A stretch of 64,000 bases of DNA from Trichloromonas sp034006665. Lineage in GTDB: Bacteria > Desulfobacterota > Desulfuromonadia > Desulfuromonadales > Trichloromonadaceae. The stretch is from NCBI RefSeq assembly GCF_034006665.1, contig NZ_JAVESI010000001.1, positions 124,001 to 188,000 on the forward strand. Direction: 5' to 3'. Within the stretch, counting starts at the first letter, position 1; the number at the start of each line of letters is the position of its first letter. This document shows, one piece after another, positions 36,765-45,448 of this stretch. Below the pieces are notes generated by a model. It did no database searches, was not told where the DNA came from, and worked only from the letters and a program-made list of their open reading frames with translations. The translations under genes and the position numbers were made by a program.

Positions 36765-39700
36765 TGACCGTGGCGGCTCTCGCCGAACGCCTTAGCCGGG
36801 CCCTCACCGGACGGCCGGACGCCCGCCGGGAACTGGCGCGGGAACTCGGTTTCACCGAGCCGGAGAAGACCGCGACCAACCTGGAGCTGCTGCACGAGTT
36901 GCTGGGGGATACGACGCTGCTCGCAACCCTGACGGAAGATGCCCGCACCGCCGCCGATCCCGACCTGGCCCTGAACAGCCTGGAACGCCTGGGCAACAAC
37001 CTGCCCCGCGAAGGTCTGACGGCGGTGCTGAACGCACCGGAGGATCGTCGTCTGCTGCTCACCGTGCTCGGCGCTTCCCCCTTCCTCACCGGCATCCTCT
37101 GCCGCACGCCCTCTTATTTCCAGGAGCTCTTTTCCGCCGGGGAAATCCGCCGGAGCAAGGACGAAACGGCGATGCTCGCCGAACTGCGCGAGCGGATTCC
37201 GGAAACAGCCCCCTTCGCCGAACTGCAGAAAGGGCTGCGCCGCTACAAGTCCCGGGAAATCCTCCGCATCGGCGCCCGCGACTTGGGGGGACTGGCCGAC
37301 CTGGTGGAGGTCACCGCCGAGCTCTCGGCTCTGGCCACCGCCACCCTGCAACGGGCCTTCGAGGTCTGTACGGTGTTGTTGCGGGCCGAATACGGCGCGC
37401 CGATCCTTGACGACAGAACCGGCGTACCGGGAACCGAGGCGGAATTCATCATCCTCGGCATGGGCAAATTCGGCGGGTGCGAGCTCAACTTTTCCTCGGA
37501 TATCGATCTCATCTACTTCTACTCCTCGGAACGGGGCTTAAGCAGCGGCGTCCCCGATCCCACCGGCGCGGTCAAGAATCGCATCCACCTCCATCCCTAC
37601 TTCTGCAAACTGGCCGAGCTGATCACCAAGGCCATCAGCCAACCGACGGAAGACGGCTTCGTCTTTCGCGTCGATCTGCGCCTGCGCCCGGAAGGGAACA
37701 GCGGCGATATGGCCAACTCCCTGCGCAGCGCCGAGGTTTACTACGAAAGCTGGGGGCAGAGCTGGGAACGGGCGGCGCTGATCAAAGCGCGGCCGGTAGC
37801 CGGTTCCATCCCCCTCGGCGAGCGGTTGCTGAAAAGCCTGGAGCCCTTCGTCTTCCGCCGCTACCTCGACTACGGCATGGTCGAGGACATCAAGGGGATG
37901 AAGCAGAAGATCGACCAGAGCCTGGCCCGCAAGCAGGAAGCGGAAACCAATCTCAAACTCGGCCGGGGAGGGATCCGCGAGATCGAGTTTTTCATCCAGG
38001 CCCTGCAGCTGATCCATTCCGGGCGCAAACCCGCCCTGCGGGAAAAAAACTCTCTGCGCGCTCTCGACCGCCTGCACAAAGAAGGACTGATCAGTGCTAA
38101 TGTGCGCGCGACCCTGCGCGAGGCCTACATCTTCCTGCGCACCGCCGAGCACCGCATTCAGGTGGTGCAGGAGCGCCAGACCCACAATCTTCCTGCTAGC
38201 GAGGCCGAACGCCGCGCCCTGGCCCGCCGCTGCGGCTTTCCCGACCATGCCGCCTTCGCCCGCGATCTGGAGAAGCATCGCGGGGGCGTCGAAGCGATCT
38301 ACCGCGACCTCTTCTACACCAGCGAGGCGGAGAGCCGCGAAGAACTCCGCCCGGAGGTGAACTTCCTTTTCGATCCTGCGGCCGACGTCGATTTGGTCAA
38401 AGATCTTCTGGAAGAGAAGGGTTTCAAAAATCCCGACGCCGCCTATGAGACTCTGCTCACCCTCCGCGACGGGCCGCCCCACTCGCATCTCACCCGCCGT
38501 GCCCGACGCCAGCTTGAGCGGATTGCGCCCCTGCTGATGCAGGCGGTGCTCGACTCCCCCGAACCGGAAATGGCCCTGCTCAACCTCGACCGCTTCATGA
38601 CCACGGCGGTACGAAGAGCGCGGGGCACCTTCTACGCCCTGCTAGCGGAGAATCGCGAGATCATCGCCATCCTCATCTCCCTCTTCAGCACTAGCCAGTT
38701 CCTCTCGCGGATTTTCATCCAGCATCCGGAAATTCTCGATTCCCTGGTTTCGGGAGGTCACGGCCGAGCCTACAAGAATCGTGAAACGATGGAAAGGGAT
38801 CTTTCCGCGCTCCTCGCCGAAGCGGACAATTACGAAGAGAAGCTCGAAGTGCTGCGGCGCTTCCGCAACGAGGAATTTTTACGCCTGGCCATGAGCGACA
38901 CCCACGGCAAGACGCCGCAGGGAGGGTTGACCTCGCAGCTCTCCTATCTCGCCGATGCCTGCCTGAAGCAGGCGACGGTCATCGCCCGGGAAGAGCTGAT
39001 CCCGCGCTTCGGCCTCCCCTTTTGCAAGGACAGCGGCGAGGAAGCGGGTTTCGCCATCGTCGGCATGGGCAAGTTGGGGGGGATGGAGCTGAACTATCAC
39101 TCGGATTTGGACATCATCTTCATCTACGAGGGGGAGGGGGAAACCCGGCCGGTCGAGGGGACCGAACCCGACCGTTTCAAGAGACAGACCAATCCCGAAT
39201 ACTTCGCCCGACTGGCGCAACGGATCATCTCGGTGCTGACCCTGATGACCCGGGAGGGCTCCGTCTACCAGATCGACACCCGGCTGCGTCCTTCGGGGAA
39301 CCAGGGACCGCTGGTGACGAGCCTGGCCGCCTACCGGCGCTACCACGAGTTATCAGCGGCCCCTTGGGAGCGCCAGGCCCTGACCAAGGCGCGGGTCGTC
39401 CTCGGCCCCCAGCCCCTGGCAAAACAGATTGCGGAGATCAACCGCGAGATCGTCTACCTGCGCCCGGTGCCAACCGAACTGCAAACCGAAATACGCCGGT
39501 TGCGGGCGCGCATGGAAAGTGAGATCGCCAAAGAAAGGGCCGGTCATTTCAACATCAAGACCGGACGCGGGGGGATGGTGGATGTCGAATTCATCGTCCA
39601 ATACCTGCAGATTCTCCACGGCGCCGCCCACCCGAAGGTACAGGTCGGCAATACCCTGCAAGCGCTGGCCGCCCTGGAAGGAGAAGGCATTCTCGCCCTT

Positions 39701-39967
39701 GCGGATCGCGTCGCTTTGGAGAGCGGCTACAAATTCCTGCGCCGCCTGGAAAACCGCCTGCGCCTGGTTCACGACCAGTCGATCAACGACCTCTCCGGCG
39801 ACCGCGCCTATCTGCTCAAACTCGCCCGCCGCCTCGGCTACCCCGAGCGCCCCCGACGGCCGGATGAGGTTTTTCTGGAGGAATACCGCCAGGTGACGGA
39901 AAAGATCCGGGCCATCTTCGACCGTCTGCTCGGCGACGACGAGACGACGGAAAACTCAACCATGTAG
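36764..39967 (+). CDS. glnE: Bifunctional glutamine synthetase adenylyltransferase/adenylyl-removing enzyme
   Basis: 1,067 residues with the duplicated nucleotidyltransferase architecture of GlnE. The N-terminal adenylyl-removing copy shows GMGKFGGCELNFSSDIDLIY. The C-terminal adenylylating copy shows GMGKLGGMELNYHSDLDIIF. Each is followed by a GlnD-UR-like helical region (KLGRGGIREIEFFIQALQ; KTGRGGMVDVEFIVQYLQ). It adjusts glutamine synthetase activity to nitrogen supply under PII control. It is somewhat longer than the 946-residue E. coli protein. It is coupled to mtnA by TGATG. Confidence 0.95.
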   Translation: MTVAALAERLSRALTGRPDARRELARELGFTEPEKTATNLELLHELLGDTTLLATLTEDARTAADPDLALNSLERLGNNLPREGLTAVLNAPEDRRLLLTVLGASPFLTGILCRTPSYFQELFSAGEIRRSKDETAMLAELRERIPETAPFAELQKGLRRYKSREILRIGARDLGGLADLVEVTAELSALATATLQRAFEVCTVLLRAEYGAPILDDRTGVPGTEAEFIILGMGKFGGCELNFSSDIDLIYFYSSERGLSSGVPDPTGAVKNRIHLHPYFCKLAELITKAISQPTEDGFVFRVDLRLRPEGNSGDMANSLRSAEVYYESWGQSWERAALIKARPVAGSIPLGERLLKSLEPFVFRRYLDYGMVEDIKGMKQKIDQSLARKQEAETNLKLGRGGIREIEFFIQALQLIHSGRKPALREKNSLRALDRLHKEGLISANVRATLREAYIFLRTAEHRIQVVQERQTHNLPASEAERRALARRCGFPDHAAFARDLEKHRGGVEAIYRDLFYTSEAESREELRPEVNFLFDPAADVDLVKDLLEEKGFKNPDAAYETLLTLRDGPPHSHLTRRARRQLERIAPLLMQAVLDSPEPEMALLNLDRFMTTAVRRARGTFYALLAENREIIAILISLFSTSQFLSRIFIQHPEILDSLVSGGHGRAYKNRETMERDLSALLAEADNYEEKLEVLRRFRNEEFLRLAMSDTHGKTPQGGLTSQLSYLADACLKQATVIAREELIPRFGLPFCKDSGEEAGFAIVGMGKLGGMELNYHSDLDIIFIYEGEGETRPVEGTEPDRFKRQTNPEYFARLAQRIISVLTLMTREGSVYQIDTRLRPSGNQGPLVTSLAAYRRYHELSAAPWERQALTKARVVLGPQPLAKQIAEINREIVYLRPVPTELQTEIRRLRARMESEIAKERAGHFNIKTGRGGMVDVEFIVQYLQILHGAAHPKVQVGNTLQALAALEGEGILALADRVALESGYKFLRRLENRLRLVHDQSINDLSGDRAYLLKLARRLGYPERPRRPDEVFLEEYRQVTEKIRAIFDRLLGDDETTENSTM

Positions 39968-39992
39968 GATGCGGTGACGCAGGAACCGCATC
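39964..39992. repeat. GTAGGATGCGGT hairpin repeat, copy 1
   Basis: GTAGGATGCGGTGACG(CA)GGAACCGCATC has GATGCGGT/ACCGCATC arms. The reverse complement occurs at 51343..51372 with a 1 bp size difference in the loop. It overlaps the glnE stop codon. Confidence 0.7.
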
Positions 39993-40023
39993 GCGGTGTC
40001 GGTGCGGGGGCTGATGGCAGGAA

Positions 40024-40470
40024 TCAGGCAACGCTGATTTCGATCTGGCGGGGCTGGGCGTCCGGTTTTTTCGGCAGCACGATCTTCAGTACGCCCCGAT
40101 CACAGTGGGCACCGGCCCGGTCGGGGTCGACGCTCGCCGGCAGGGTAAAAACCCGCCGAAAGGGGCCGTGCTCCCGTTCAATCCGCTGATAAGAAGCCTG
40201 GCGCCCTTCCCGTTCCAAGTGCCGCACCCCCTGCACGATCAAGGCCCCCTCCTCAATGCGCACATCGATATCCTCTTGCTCGACTTCGGAGAGGTCGAGC
40301 TTGATGACGACCTCTCGCTCATCCTCGTAGATATCAGCCGCCGGCTGCCACCCTCCCTCCTGCGTGAAAGGCTCGCCGGCGCTCCGTTCCCGGCTCATCT
40401 CCAGCAGGCGGTCCATACGTTCTTGCATGGCCCGAAGCTCGGGCCAGGGACTCCATCGGGACATGACCAT
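40024..40470 (-). CDS. Small heat-shock protein (Hsp20/alpha-crystallin)
   Basis: 148 residues. An N-terminal variable arm (SRWSPWPELRAMQERMDRLL) precedes an alpha-crystallin domain (about 45-135; AADIYEDEREVVIKLDLSEV, ending with GVLKIVLPKK) and a short tail with IEISV, the I-x-I anchor. It is an ATP-independent holdase. The ATG has GGGAGG upstream. Further upstream TTGTTT and TATCAT with 17 bp between form a plausible promoter, divergent from the diguanylate cyclase gene. Confidence 0.93.
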   Translation of the reverse strand: MVMSRWSPWPELRAMQERMDRLLEMSRERSAGEPFTQEGGWQPAADIYEDEREVVIKLDLSEVEQEDIDVRIEEGALIVQGVRHLEREGRQASYQRIEREHGPFRRVFTLPASVDPDRAGAHCDRGVLKIVLPKKPDAQPRQIEISVA

Positions 40471-40609
40471 TCTTACCTCCCGTCGGTTGTTGACTCCATC
40501 GGGCGCAAACCATTCGCCCCACGTTTGTGGCCTATCATGAAGGCTCCCTATGATACGACTGGAGTTCCTGAAAAAACAATGCTATAAACAGCCGGTCTGA
40601 AATGAAACC

Positions 40610-40619
40610 GGGGGGGGGG
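40610..40619 (+). repeat. G10 homopolymer at the ribosome-binding site of the next gene
   Basis: Ten consecutive G lie 4 nt before the ATG at 40624 and stand where the Shine-Dalgarno sequence should be. Slippage would change initiation efficiency without altering the protein. Confidence 0.7.
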
Positions 40620-40623
40620 TATC

Positions 40624-41793
40624 ATGGAAGGATTGATCCGCAAACTACTTCAGGAATCGGGAAACGATGATATCAGGCTGGTCGCCGGTATCGAACGACT
40701 GGCCACTTGCCATGGCGACGAGGTCTATCAAGAAGCCCTGCGGCAACTGACCTCCAAAAACTTCCCGCACAAAGCCGCCCGTGAACATTGGCGTCACGCC
40801 TTGCTCCACCGCGACCGGCTCTTTCCCGCGAACAACCGCTCCGGACGGCTGCGTGCCGCCCTTCTCGACTATCTGCACGCCGTCACCAACGAAATCGACG
40901 ATCCGCGCATCGTTGAGGGCCGGCATCTGGAAACCATCCGCCAAGCCTCCATCACCGACGGGCTTACCGGCCTCTACCACCAAACCTACTACAAAGCCCA
41001 TCTCGAACACCTGCTCGACCGTCGGACCGGGTCCGGGGATCGCCGTTTCGCCGTGGTTCTCCTCGATCTCGATCATTTCAAGCAGTACAACGACCGCTGC
41101 GGCCATCTCGCCGGGGACCAGGCCCTGCGCCGCACCGCCGAAATCCTTCAGTTCAACCTGCACCAAGGGGATCTTGCCTGCCGCTACGGCGGCGAGGAGT
41201 TCGCCCTGTTGCTCCATCGCGCCGGCCAAGACGATGCCTTCGCCGTCGCCGAGCGGATTCGCGCCGCCGTCGAAGAGACCGCCTATCTGGGTCAGGAACT
41301 CATGGACCGCGGCAATCTGACGATCAGTGCCGGCATCGCCGTCTACCCGACGCATGGCGCTTCGGCCATGGATCTGCTGGCCTTGGCCGATGAGGAACTC
41401 TACCGGGCCAAGGAACAGCGCAACTGCATCAGCCCTCCCCTTAACGGCCAGCGCCGGGAAATCCGCCACAGGCGCCTGTCGTTGGTGGAATTCACCCTGG
41501 CACCGGGAGAACCCTTCCAGCCGGGTCTAAGTTTCGACATCAGCCGCACCGGCCTCTCTTTCGGGTGCAGCTTTGACCAACTCGCCGCCGGAGCGGTTCT
41601 CGGCATCCGTTTCAGACAGCCTTTCTGGCCCGTTACCTGTGAGCTCGACGGTCGTGTCCGGCATGTGGAAAAGCAGCAGGAAAACGGGCTGGTGCGGATT
41701 GGCCTGGAATTCGTGGATCTCCCCGCAAGCCTCCTGCAGCTGCTTCCGGAACGTCCCCGCATGGCTTCCCTCTTCTCCCCGAGCCGGGATTGA
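40624..41793 (+). CDS. Diguanylate cyclase with C-terminal PilZ-like domain
   Basis: 389 residues. A helical N-terminal region (1-105) without recognised sensor is followed by a GGDEF domain (about 108-270; GGEEF at 189-193, DLDHFKQYNDRCGH for metal/GTP). Then comes a PilZ-like beta domain (about 275-380; RHRRLSLVEF, DISRTGLSFGC, GLVRIGLEFVDL). The I-site RxxD before GGEEF reads HQGD, so product inhibition by the usual site is doubtful. PilZ could instead bind c-di-GMP, although the RxxxR motif is only approximate. The ribosome-binding site is an unusual G10 tract. Confidence 0.85.
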   Translation: MEGLIRKLLQESGNDDIRLVAGIERLATCHGDEVYQEALRQLTSKNFPHKAAREHWRHALLHRDRLFPANNRSGRLRAALLDYLHAVTNEIDDPRIVEGRHLETIRQASITDGLTGLYHQTYYKAHLEHLLDRRTGSGDRRFAVVLLDLDHFKQYNDRCGHLAGDQALRRTAEILQFNLHQGDLACRYGGEEFALLLHRAGQDDAFAVAERIRAAVEETAYLGQELMDRGNLTISAGIAVYPTHGASAMDLLALADEELYRAKEQRNCISPPLNGQRREIRHRRLSLVEFTLAPGEPFQPGLSFDISRTGLSFGCSFDQLAAGAVLGIRFRQPFWPVTCELDGRVRHVEKQQENGLVRIGLEFVDLPASLLQLLPERPRMASLFSPSRD

Positions 41794-41878
41794 ATGCCCC
41801 CGACGATTTGAATTCGGCCCCCATCCGTGGTAGCTTTTCCCCCGCGAGCCTCACCCCGAATTCCCTAGGAGGAGTACC

Positions 41879-43006
41879 ATGTCCGCTACCGTCTATCTGG
41901 CCGATCTCCGCGCCGGGCATAAAGAAAATCTCTTCGACAAGTTGCTGCGGCTGCTTGATGCCGCCGGTATCGACCGCATCGTCGGCCGCGACGAGCTCAC
42001 CGCCATCAAGATCCACTTCGGCGAAAAAGGGGGACATGCCTATATCCGCCCGATCTTCATCCGCCGCATCGTCGACCGGATCAAACAGCTTGGCGGCAAG
42101 CCCTTTCTCACCGAATCCTGTACCCTCTACCCCGGCGAACGCAAGGAAGCCGTCTCGGCTCTGACCTGCGGCATCGAAAACGGTTTCGCCTATGCCGTCG
42201 TCGGCGCCCCGCTGATCATGTGCGACGGCCTGCGCGGCCACTCGGCGCGGCGCGTCCCGGTACAGGGGGAGATGTTCAAAACTGTCGACATCGGGCTGGA
42301 GATTCTCGAAGCCGACGCCCTGATCACCGTCAGCCACTTCAAATGCCACGATCAGACCGGCTTCGGCGGCGCCCTGAAGAACCTGGGCATGGGCTGTTCA
42401 AGCCGCACCGGCAAGATGGAACAGCACTCCACCGTCGCGCCGGAAGTCAACGACCAACGTTGCACCGGCTGCGGCGTCTGCCTGCGTGCCTGCGCTCACG
42501 GGGCAATCCTGATCAGCGGCGGCAAAGCCCGCATCGACGGCGAAAAATGCACAGGCTGCGGACGCTGCATCGCCGTTTGCGAGGCCAAGGCGATCCAGGT
42601 CCAGTGGAACGAGAAGGCACCCCTGGTCATGAAGAAGATGGCCGAATACGCCCAGGGCGCCCTCCACGGCAAGGCCGGCAAGGCCCTGTTCGTCAACTTC
42701 GTCACCCAGGTTTCCCCCGCCTGCGACTGTTACGGCCATACGGACGCCCCCATCGTTCCCGACCTCGGCATCCTCATCTCCACCGACCCGGTGGCTCTCG
42801 ACCGGGCCTGCGCCGATCTCGTCAACAACGCCCAAGGATTGCCCGACACCGCCCTGGCGAACGGCCACGAACCGGGCGGCGACAAGTTCCGCGGCGTCCA
42901 CCCCGACATCGACTGGCACGTCACCCTCGACCATGCCGAAAAGATCGGCCTCGGCACCCAGGATTATAAGCTGGTAAGGCTGGAACCGAAGAACCGGAAC
43001 TGGTAG
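41879..43006 (+). CDS. DUF362 protein with two [4Fe-4S] ferredoxin clusters
   Basis: 375 residues. DUF362 regions flank an inserted ferredoxin module: CTGCGVCLRAC (195-205) and CTGCGRCIAVC (224-234), each with the fourth cysteine in place for [4Fe-4S]. IKIHFGEKGGHAYIRP near the start and SHFKCHDQTGFGGALKNLG are typical of DUF362. Function is not established; these proteins are common in strict anaerobes and are thought to be redox proteins. AGGAGG precedes the ATG. It has no signal peptide, so it is cytoplasmic. Confidence 0.9.
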   Translation: MSATVYLADLRAGHKENLFDKLLRLLDAAGIDRIVGRDELTAIKIHFGEKGGHAYIRPIFIRRIVDRIKQLGGKPFLTESCTLYPGERKEAVSALTCGIENGFAYAVVGAPLIMCDGLRGHSARRVPVQGEMFKTVDIGLEILEADALITVSHFKCHDQTGFGGALKNLGMGCSSRTGKMEQHSTVAPEVNDQRCTGCGVCLRACAHGAILISGGKARIDGEKCTGCGRCIAVCEAKAIQVQWNEKAPLVMKKMAEYAQGALHGKAGKALFVNFVTQVSPACDCYGHTDAPIVPDLGILISTDPVALDRACADLVNNAQGLPDTALANGHEPGGDKFRGVHPDIDWHVTLDHAEKIGLGTQDYKLVRLEPKNRNW

Positions 43007-43078
43007 GGGAAAAAGGCTGCGGCAGGGCGCCTCGATGTGCGCCCTGGTCCCCAGCGATAATTGATGCTTGTGTATGTA

Positions 43079-43127
43079 GCAAACCCCTCTAAATCTCTCC
43101 TGATAAAGGGAGATTTAGAGGGGTTTG
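43079..43127. terminator. Long perfect hairpin between DUF362 gene and trmO
   Basis: CAAACCCCTCTAAATCTC and GAGATTTAGAGGGGTTTG are complementary over about 20 bp around a short loop, ending in TTTT on plus. It lies between convergent genes and can terminate both. The length and perfection suggest a small mobile palindrome recruited as terminator. Confidence 0.75.
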
Positions 43128-43136
43128 TTTTAGACC

Positions 43137-43856
43137 TTAGTTCGCTTTGTCCTCTACCTCTACCAGCTCCACCACCCGCGCCCAACCTTCCCCAGCCCGC
43201 CAGCGCACATCCAGATCGAAGAGCCGCAGACCGTAAATCCGCTCGACTTCCTGATCTTTGCGATAGGCCGGGCGGGGATCGTATTGCAGAATCTGCTCGA
43301 TCAATTCTCGCAAGCCCGGCCGCTCTCCCTCCAATTCGCGACAGCGGTCGAGAGCCTCGGGGGTAAAGTCGACGCGCAGACTCGGCGCGGGGGGCGCGTC
43401 GGCGAAACCGCCGCGCGCGTCCGGCAGGGCATCGGCGTAGGGGAGATAGGGTTTGATATCGAGCACCGGGGTGCCGTCGAGGAGATCGGCCCCTTGCAGC
43501 TCCAGACGCCACTGGCCGTTCTCTTCGACGATGTCGAGCAGTTTCGCCACCGACAGGCCGAGGGGGTTGGGGCGATGGGTGCCGCGGGTAGCGAAGACGC
43601 CGAGGCGGCGGTTGCCGCCGAGGCGCGGCGGACGCACCGTCGTTTGCGTCGGCGTATGCGGACAGGCGTGAAAGACGAAGAGCAGCCAGAGATGGGAGAA
43701 TTCCTCCAGACCGCGCAGAGCCTCGGCGCGGTTGAAGGGGGGAAGGAGTTCGAGACGGGCGCGGGCGGCGTGAACCAGCCCCGGCTGCCGGGGAATACCA
43801 AACTTCTCCTTGAAGCAGGAGCGGATGATGCCGACGGGACGGAAAGAGAATTTCAC
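43137..43856 (-). CDS. trmO: tRNA (N6-threonylcarbamoyladenosine37-N6)-methyltransferase
   Basis: 239 residues of the TsaA/TrmO family, which uses SAM to methylate t6A37 in some tRNAs. FRPVGIIRSCFKEKFGIPRQ, then GLEEFSHLWLLFVFH and GVFATRGTHRPNPLGLS are the hallmark stretches, and DLLDGTPVLDIKPYLPY follows. The C-terminal domain (about 165-239) is present. I chose GTG at 43856 with AAGGGGG upstream; the longer frame to 43931 includes a hydrophobic-looking extension without homology. Confidence 0.92.
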   Translation of the reverse strand: MKFSFRPVGIIRSCFKEKFGIPRQPGLVHAARARLELLPPFNRAEALRGLEEFSHLWLLFVFHACPHTPTQTTVRPPRLGGNRRLGVFATRGTHRPNPLGLSVAKLLDIVEENGQWRLELQGADLLDGTPVLDIKPYLPYADALPDARGGFADAPPAPSLRVDFTPEALDRCRELEGERPGLRELIEQILQYDPRPAYRKDQEVERIYGLRLFDLDVRWRAGEGWARVVELVEVEDKAN

Positions 43857-43936
43857 AAATTCCCCCTTTCTCCTCCACATTGCCAAAAAGAGGAAAAGGC
43901 AGAGGCCAGGCTGAAATGCCTGGCCCCTCATTTGAC

Positions 43937-43965
43937 GTAGGGGCGAACCTTGTGTTCGCCCCTAC
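43937..43965. repeat. GTAGGGGCGAAC palindrome
   Basis: GTAGGGGCGAAC and GTTCGCCCCTAC are perfect 12 bp arms around CTTGT. It lies between asd and trmO and can serve as a weak terminator. It is the simplest copy of the family seen at 33308 and 34863. Confidence 0.8.
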
Positions 43966-43976
43966 CGGATACCGGA

Positions 43977-45074
43977 TTATTTCTCGGCAAGGATCCGCAC
44001 CATGCGGCGTAGCGGCTCGGCGGCACCCCACAGCAGCTGGTCGCCGCAGGTGAAGGCCGACAGGTACTGGGGACCCATCTTCATTTTGCGCACCCGGCCG
44101 ACGGGGGTCTTGAGGGTGCCGGAAACCGCCGCCGGGGTCAGCTTGGCAAGGCTCTCGGCCTTGGTGTTGGGAACCAGATCGGCCCACTCGTTGTCGTTGG
44201 CGATCATCGCTTCAAGGTCGGCGATGGGCACGTCCTTAGTCAGCTTGATGGTCAGCGCCTGGCTGTGGCAGCGCATGGCGCCGACGCGGACGCAGATGCC
44301 GTCGATGGGAATCGGCTTCTCGGTGCCGAGAATCTTGTTGGTTTCGACCAAGCCTTTCCACTCCTCGCGGCTCTGGCCGTCCTCGACCTCGCGATCGATC
44401 CAGGGGAGGAGGCTCCCGGCCAGGGGAAAGCCGAATTCTTTCGTCGGCAGCGAGCCGTCGCGCAGGGCGGCGGTAACCTTCTTGTCGATTTCAAGGATCG
44501 CCGAAGCGGGGTCGGCTAGCTCTTTGTCGACGGTGCCGTAAAGCGCGCCCATCTGTGACAGCAGTTCGCGCATGTTGGGGGCACCGGCGCCGGAGGCGGC
44601 CTGGTAGGTCATGGAGGTCATCCACTCCACCAGATTATTGCGGAACAGGCCACCCAGAGCCATAAGCATCAGGCTGACGGTGCAGTTGCCGCCGATGAAA
44701 TCTTTCTGGCCGTTCTTCAGCGCCTTGTCGATGACGTTGCGGTTGACCGGATCGAGGATGATGACCGCGTCCTTCTCCATGCGCAGGGTGGAAGCGGCGT
44801 CAATCCAGTAGCCCTTCCAGCCGGCCTTGCGCAGTTCGGGATGGACGGCCTTGGTATAGTCGCCCCCCTGGCAGGTGAGAATGACGTCGAGTTTCTTCAG
44901 CTCATTGATGTCATCGGCGCTCTTCAGGGTACCGGCGCCCATGGGCGCAGCCCCGCCCGCCTGGGAAGTGGAAAAGAAGACCGGCTCAATACCGGCGAAA
45001 TCGTTTTCTTCCTGCATGCGCTGCATGAGGACCGAACCGACCATGCCCCGCCAACCGACAATACCGACGTTCAT
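43977..45074 (-). CDS. asd: Aspartate-semialdehyde dehydrogenase
   Basis: 365 residues, like the longer gamma-proteobacterial Asd. NVGIVGWRGMVGSVLMQRM binds NADP. The catalytic cysteine is in GGNCTVSLMLMALGGL, and the substrate histidine is in VRVGAMRCHSQALTIKL. It reduces aspartyl phosphate to aspartate semialdehyde for lysine/DAP, threonine and methionine. The start is ATG at 45074 with AAAGGAG upstream; the longer upstream frame overlaps AT-rich DNA and a repeat. Confidence 0.95.
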   Translation of the reverse strand: MNVGIVGWRGMVGSVLMQRMQEENDFAGIEPVFFSTSQAGGAAPMGAGTLKSADDINELKKLDVILTCQGGDYTKAVHPELRKAGWKGYWIDAASTLRMEKDAVIILDPVNRNVIDKALKNGQKDFIGGNCTVSLMLMALGGLFRNNLVEWMTSMTYQAASGAGAPNMRELLSQMGALYGTVDKELADPASAILEIDKKVTAALRDGSLPTKEFGFPLAGSLLPWIDREVEDGQSREEWKGLVETNKILGTEKPIPIDGICVRVGAMRCHSQALTIKLTKDVPIADLEAMIANDNEWADLVPNTKAESLAKLTPAAVSGTLKTPVGRVRKMKMGPQYLSAFTCGDQLLWGAAEPLRRMVRILAEK

Positions 45075-45236
45075 TATGTGGACTCCTTTTACGCTAGGGG
45101 TTGTGGATGAAAGTTTCCGGAGTATAACCGAAACGGGAAAAAAATTTAAGGGGCGCGATAGCGTATACGGCAGAAAAATAAAAATATTTTCTATTTTTGC
45201 GAATGTCACGGATGAAAAAACCGTAATACCTTGGAT

Positions 45237-45366
45237 GTCCACGGAAAACACGGAAGGCACGGAAAAAGACCATAAGACAATCCAATCTCCAGTATTTACG
45301 AGATTGGCTTCGTGATTATCGGTTCTATTCCTGCTTTTGTCCGTGTTTTCCGTGCCTTCCGTGGAC
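45237..45366. repeat. Inverted CCACGGAAAACACGG repeats between asd and ABC-F gene
   Basis: GTCCACGGAAAACACGGAAG-GCACGGAAAAA at the left and GTCCGTGTTTTCCGTG-CCTTCCGTGGAC at the right face each other across about 70 bp. Each arm is itself a run of CACGGAA units. The surrounding 374 bp gap (45075..45448) is AT-rich and contains no gene I can support. Confidence 0.7.
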
Positions 45367-45448
45367 CCAAAAGCCTTTAAAACCCCTTGCGCCCGGGCTT
45401 GCCCCTGTGCTAACAGAGCGGGACTTTTTTCCTGACGGAGCTTCCTTT

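Noticed and set aside
45075..45260. N-terminal extension of asd
   Set aside because: The upstream in-frame stretch is AT-rich, overlaps a repeat and lacks homology; the ATG at 45074 has a good RBS.
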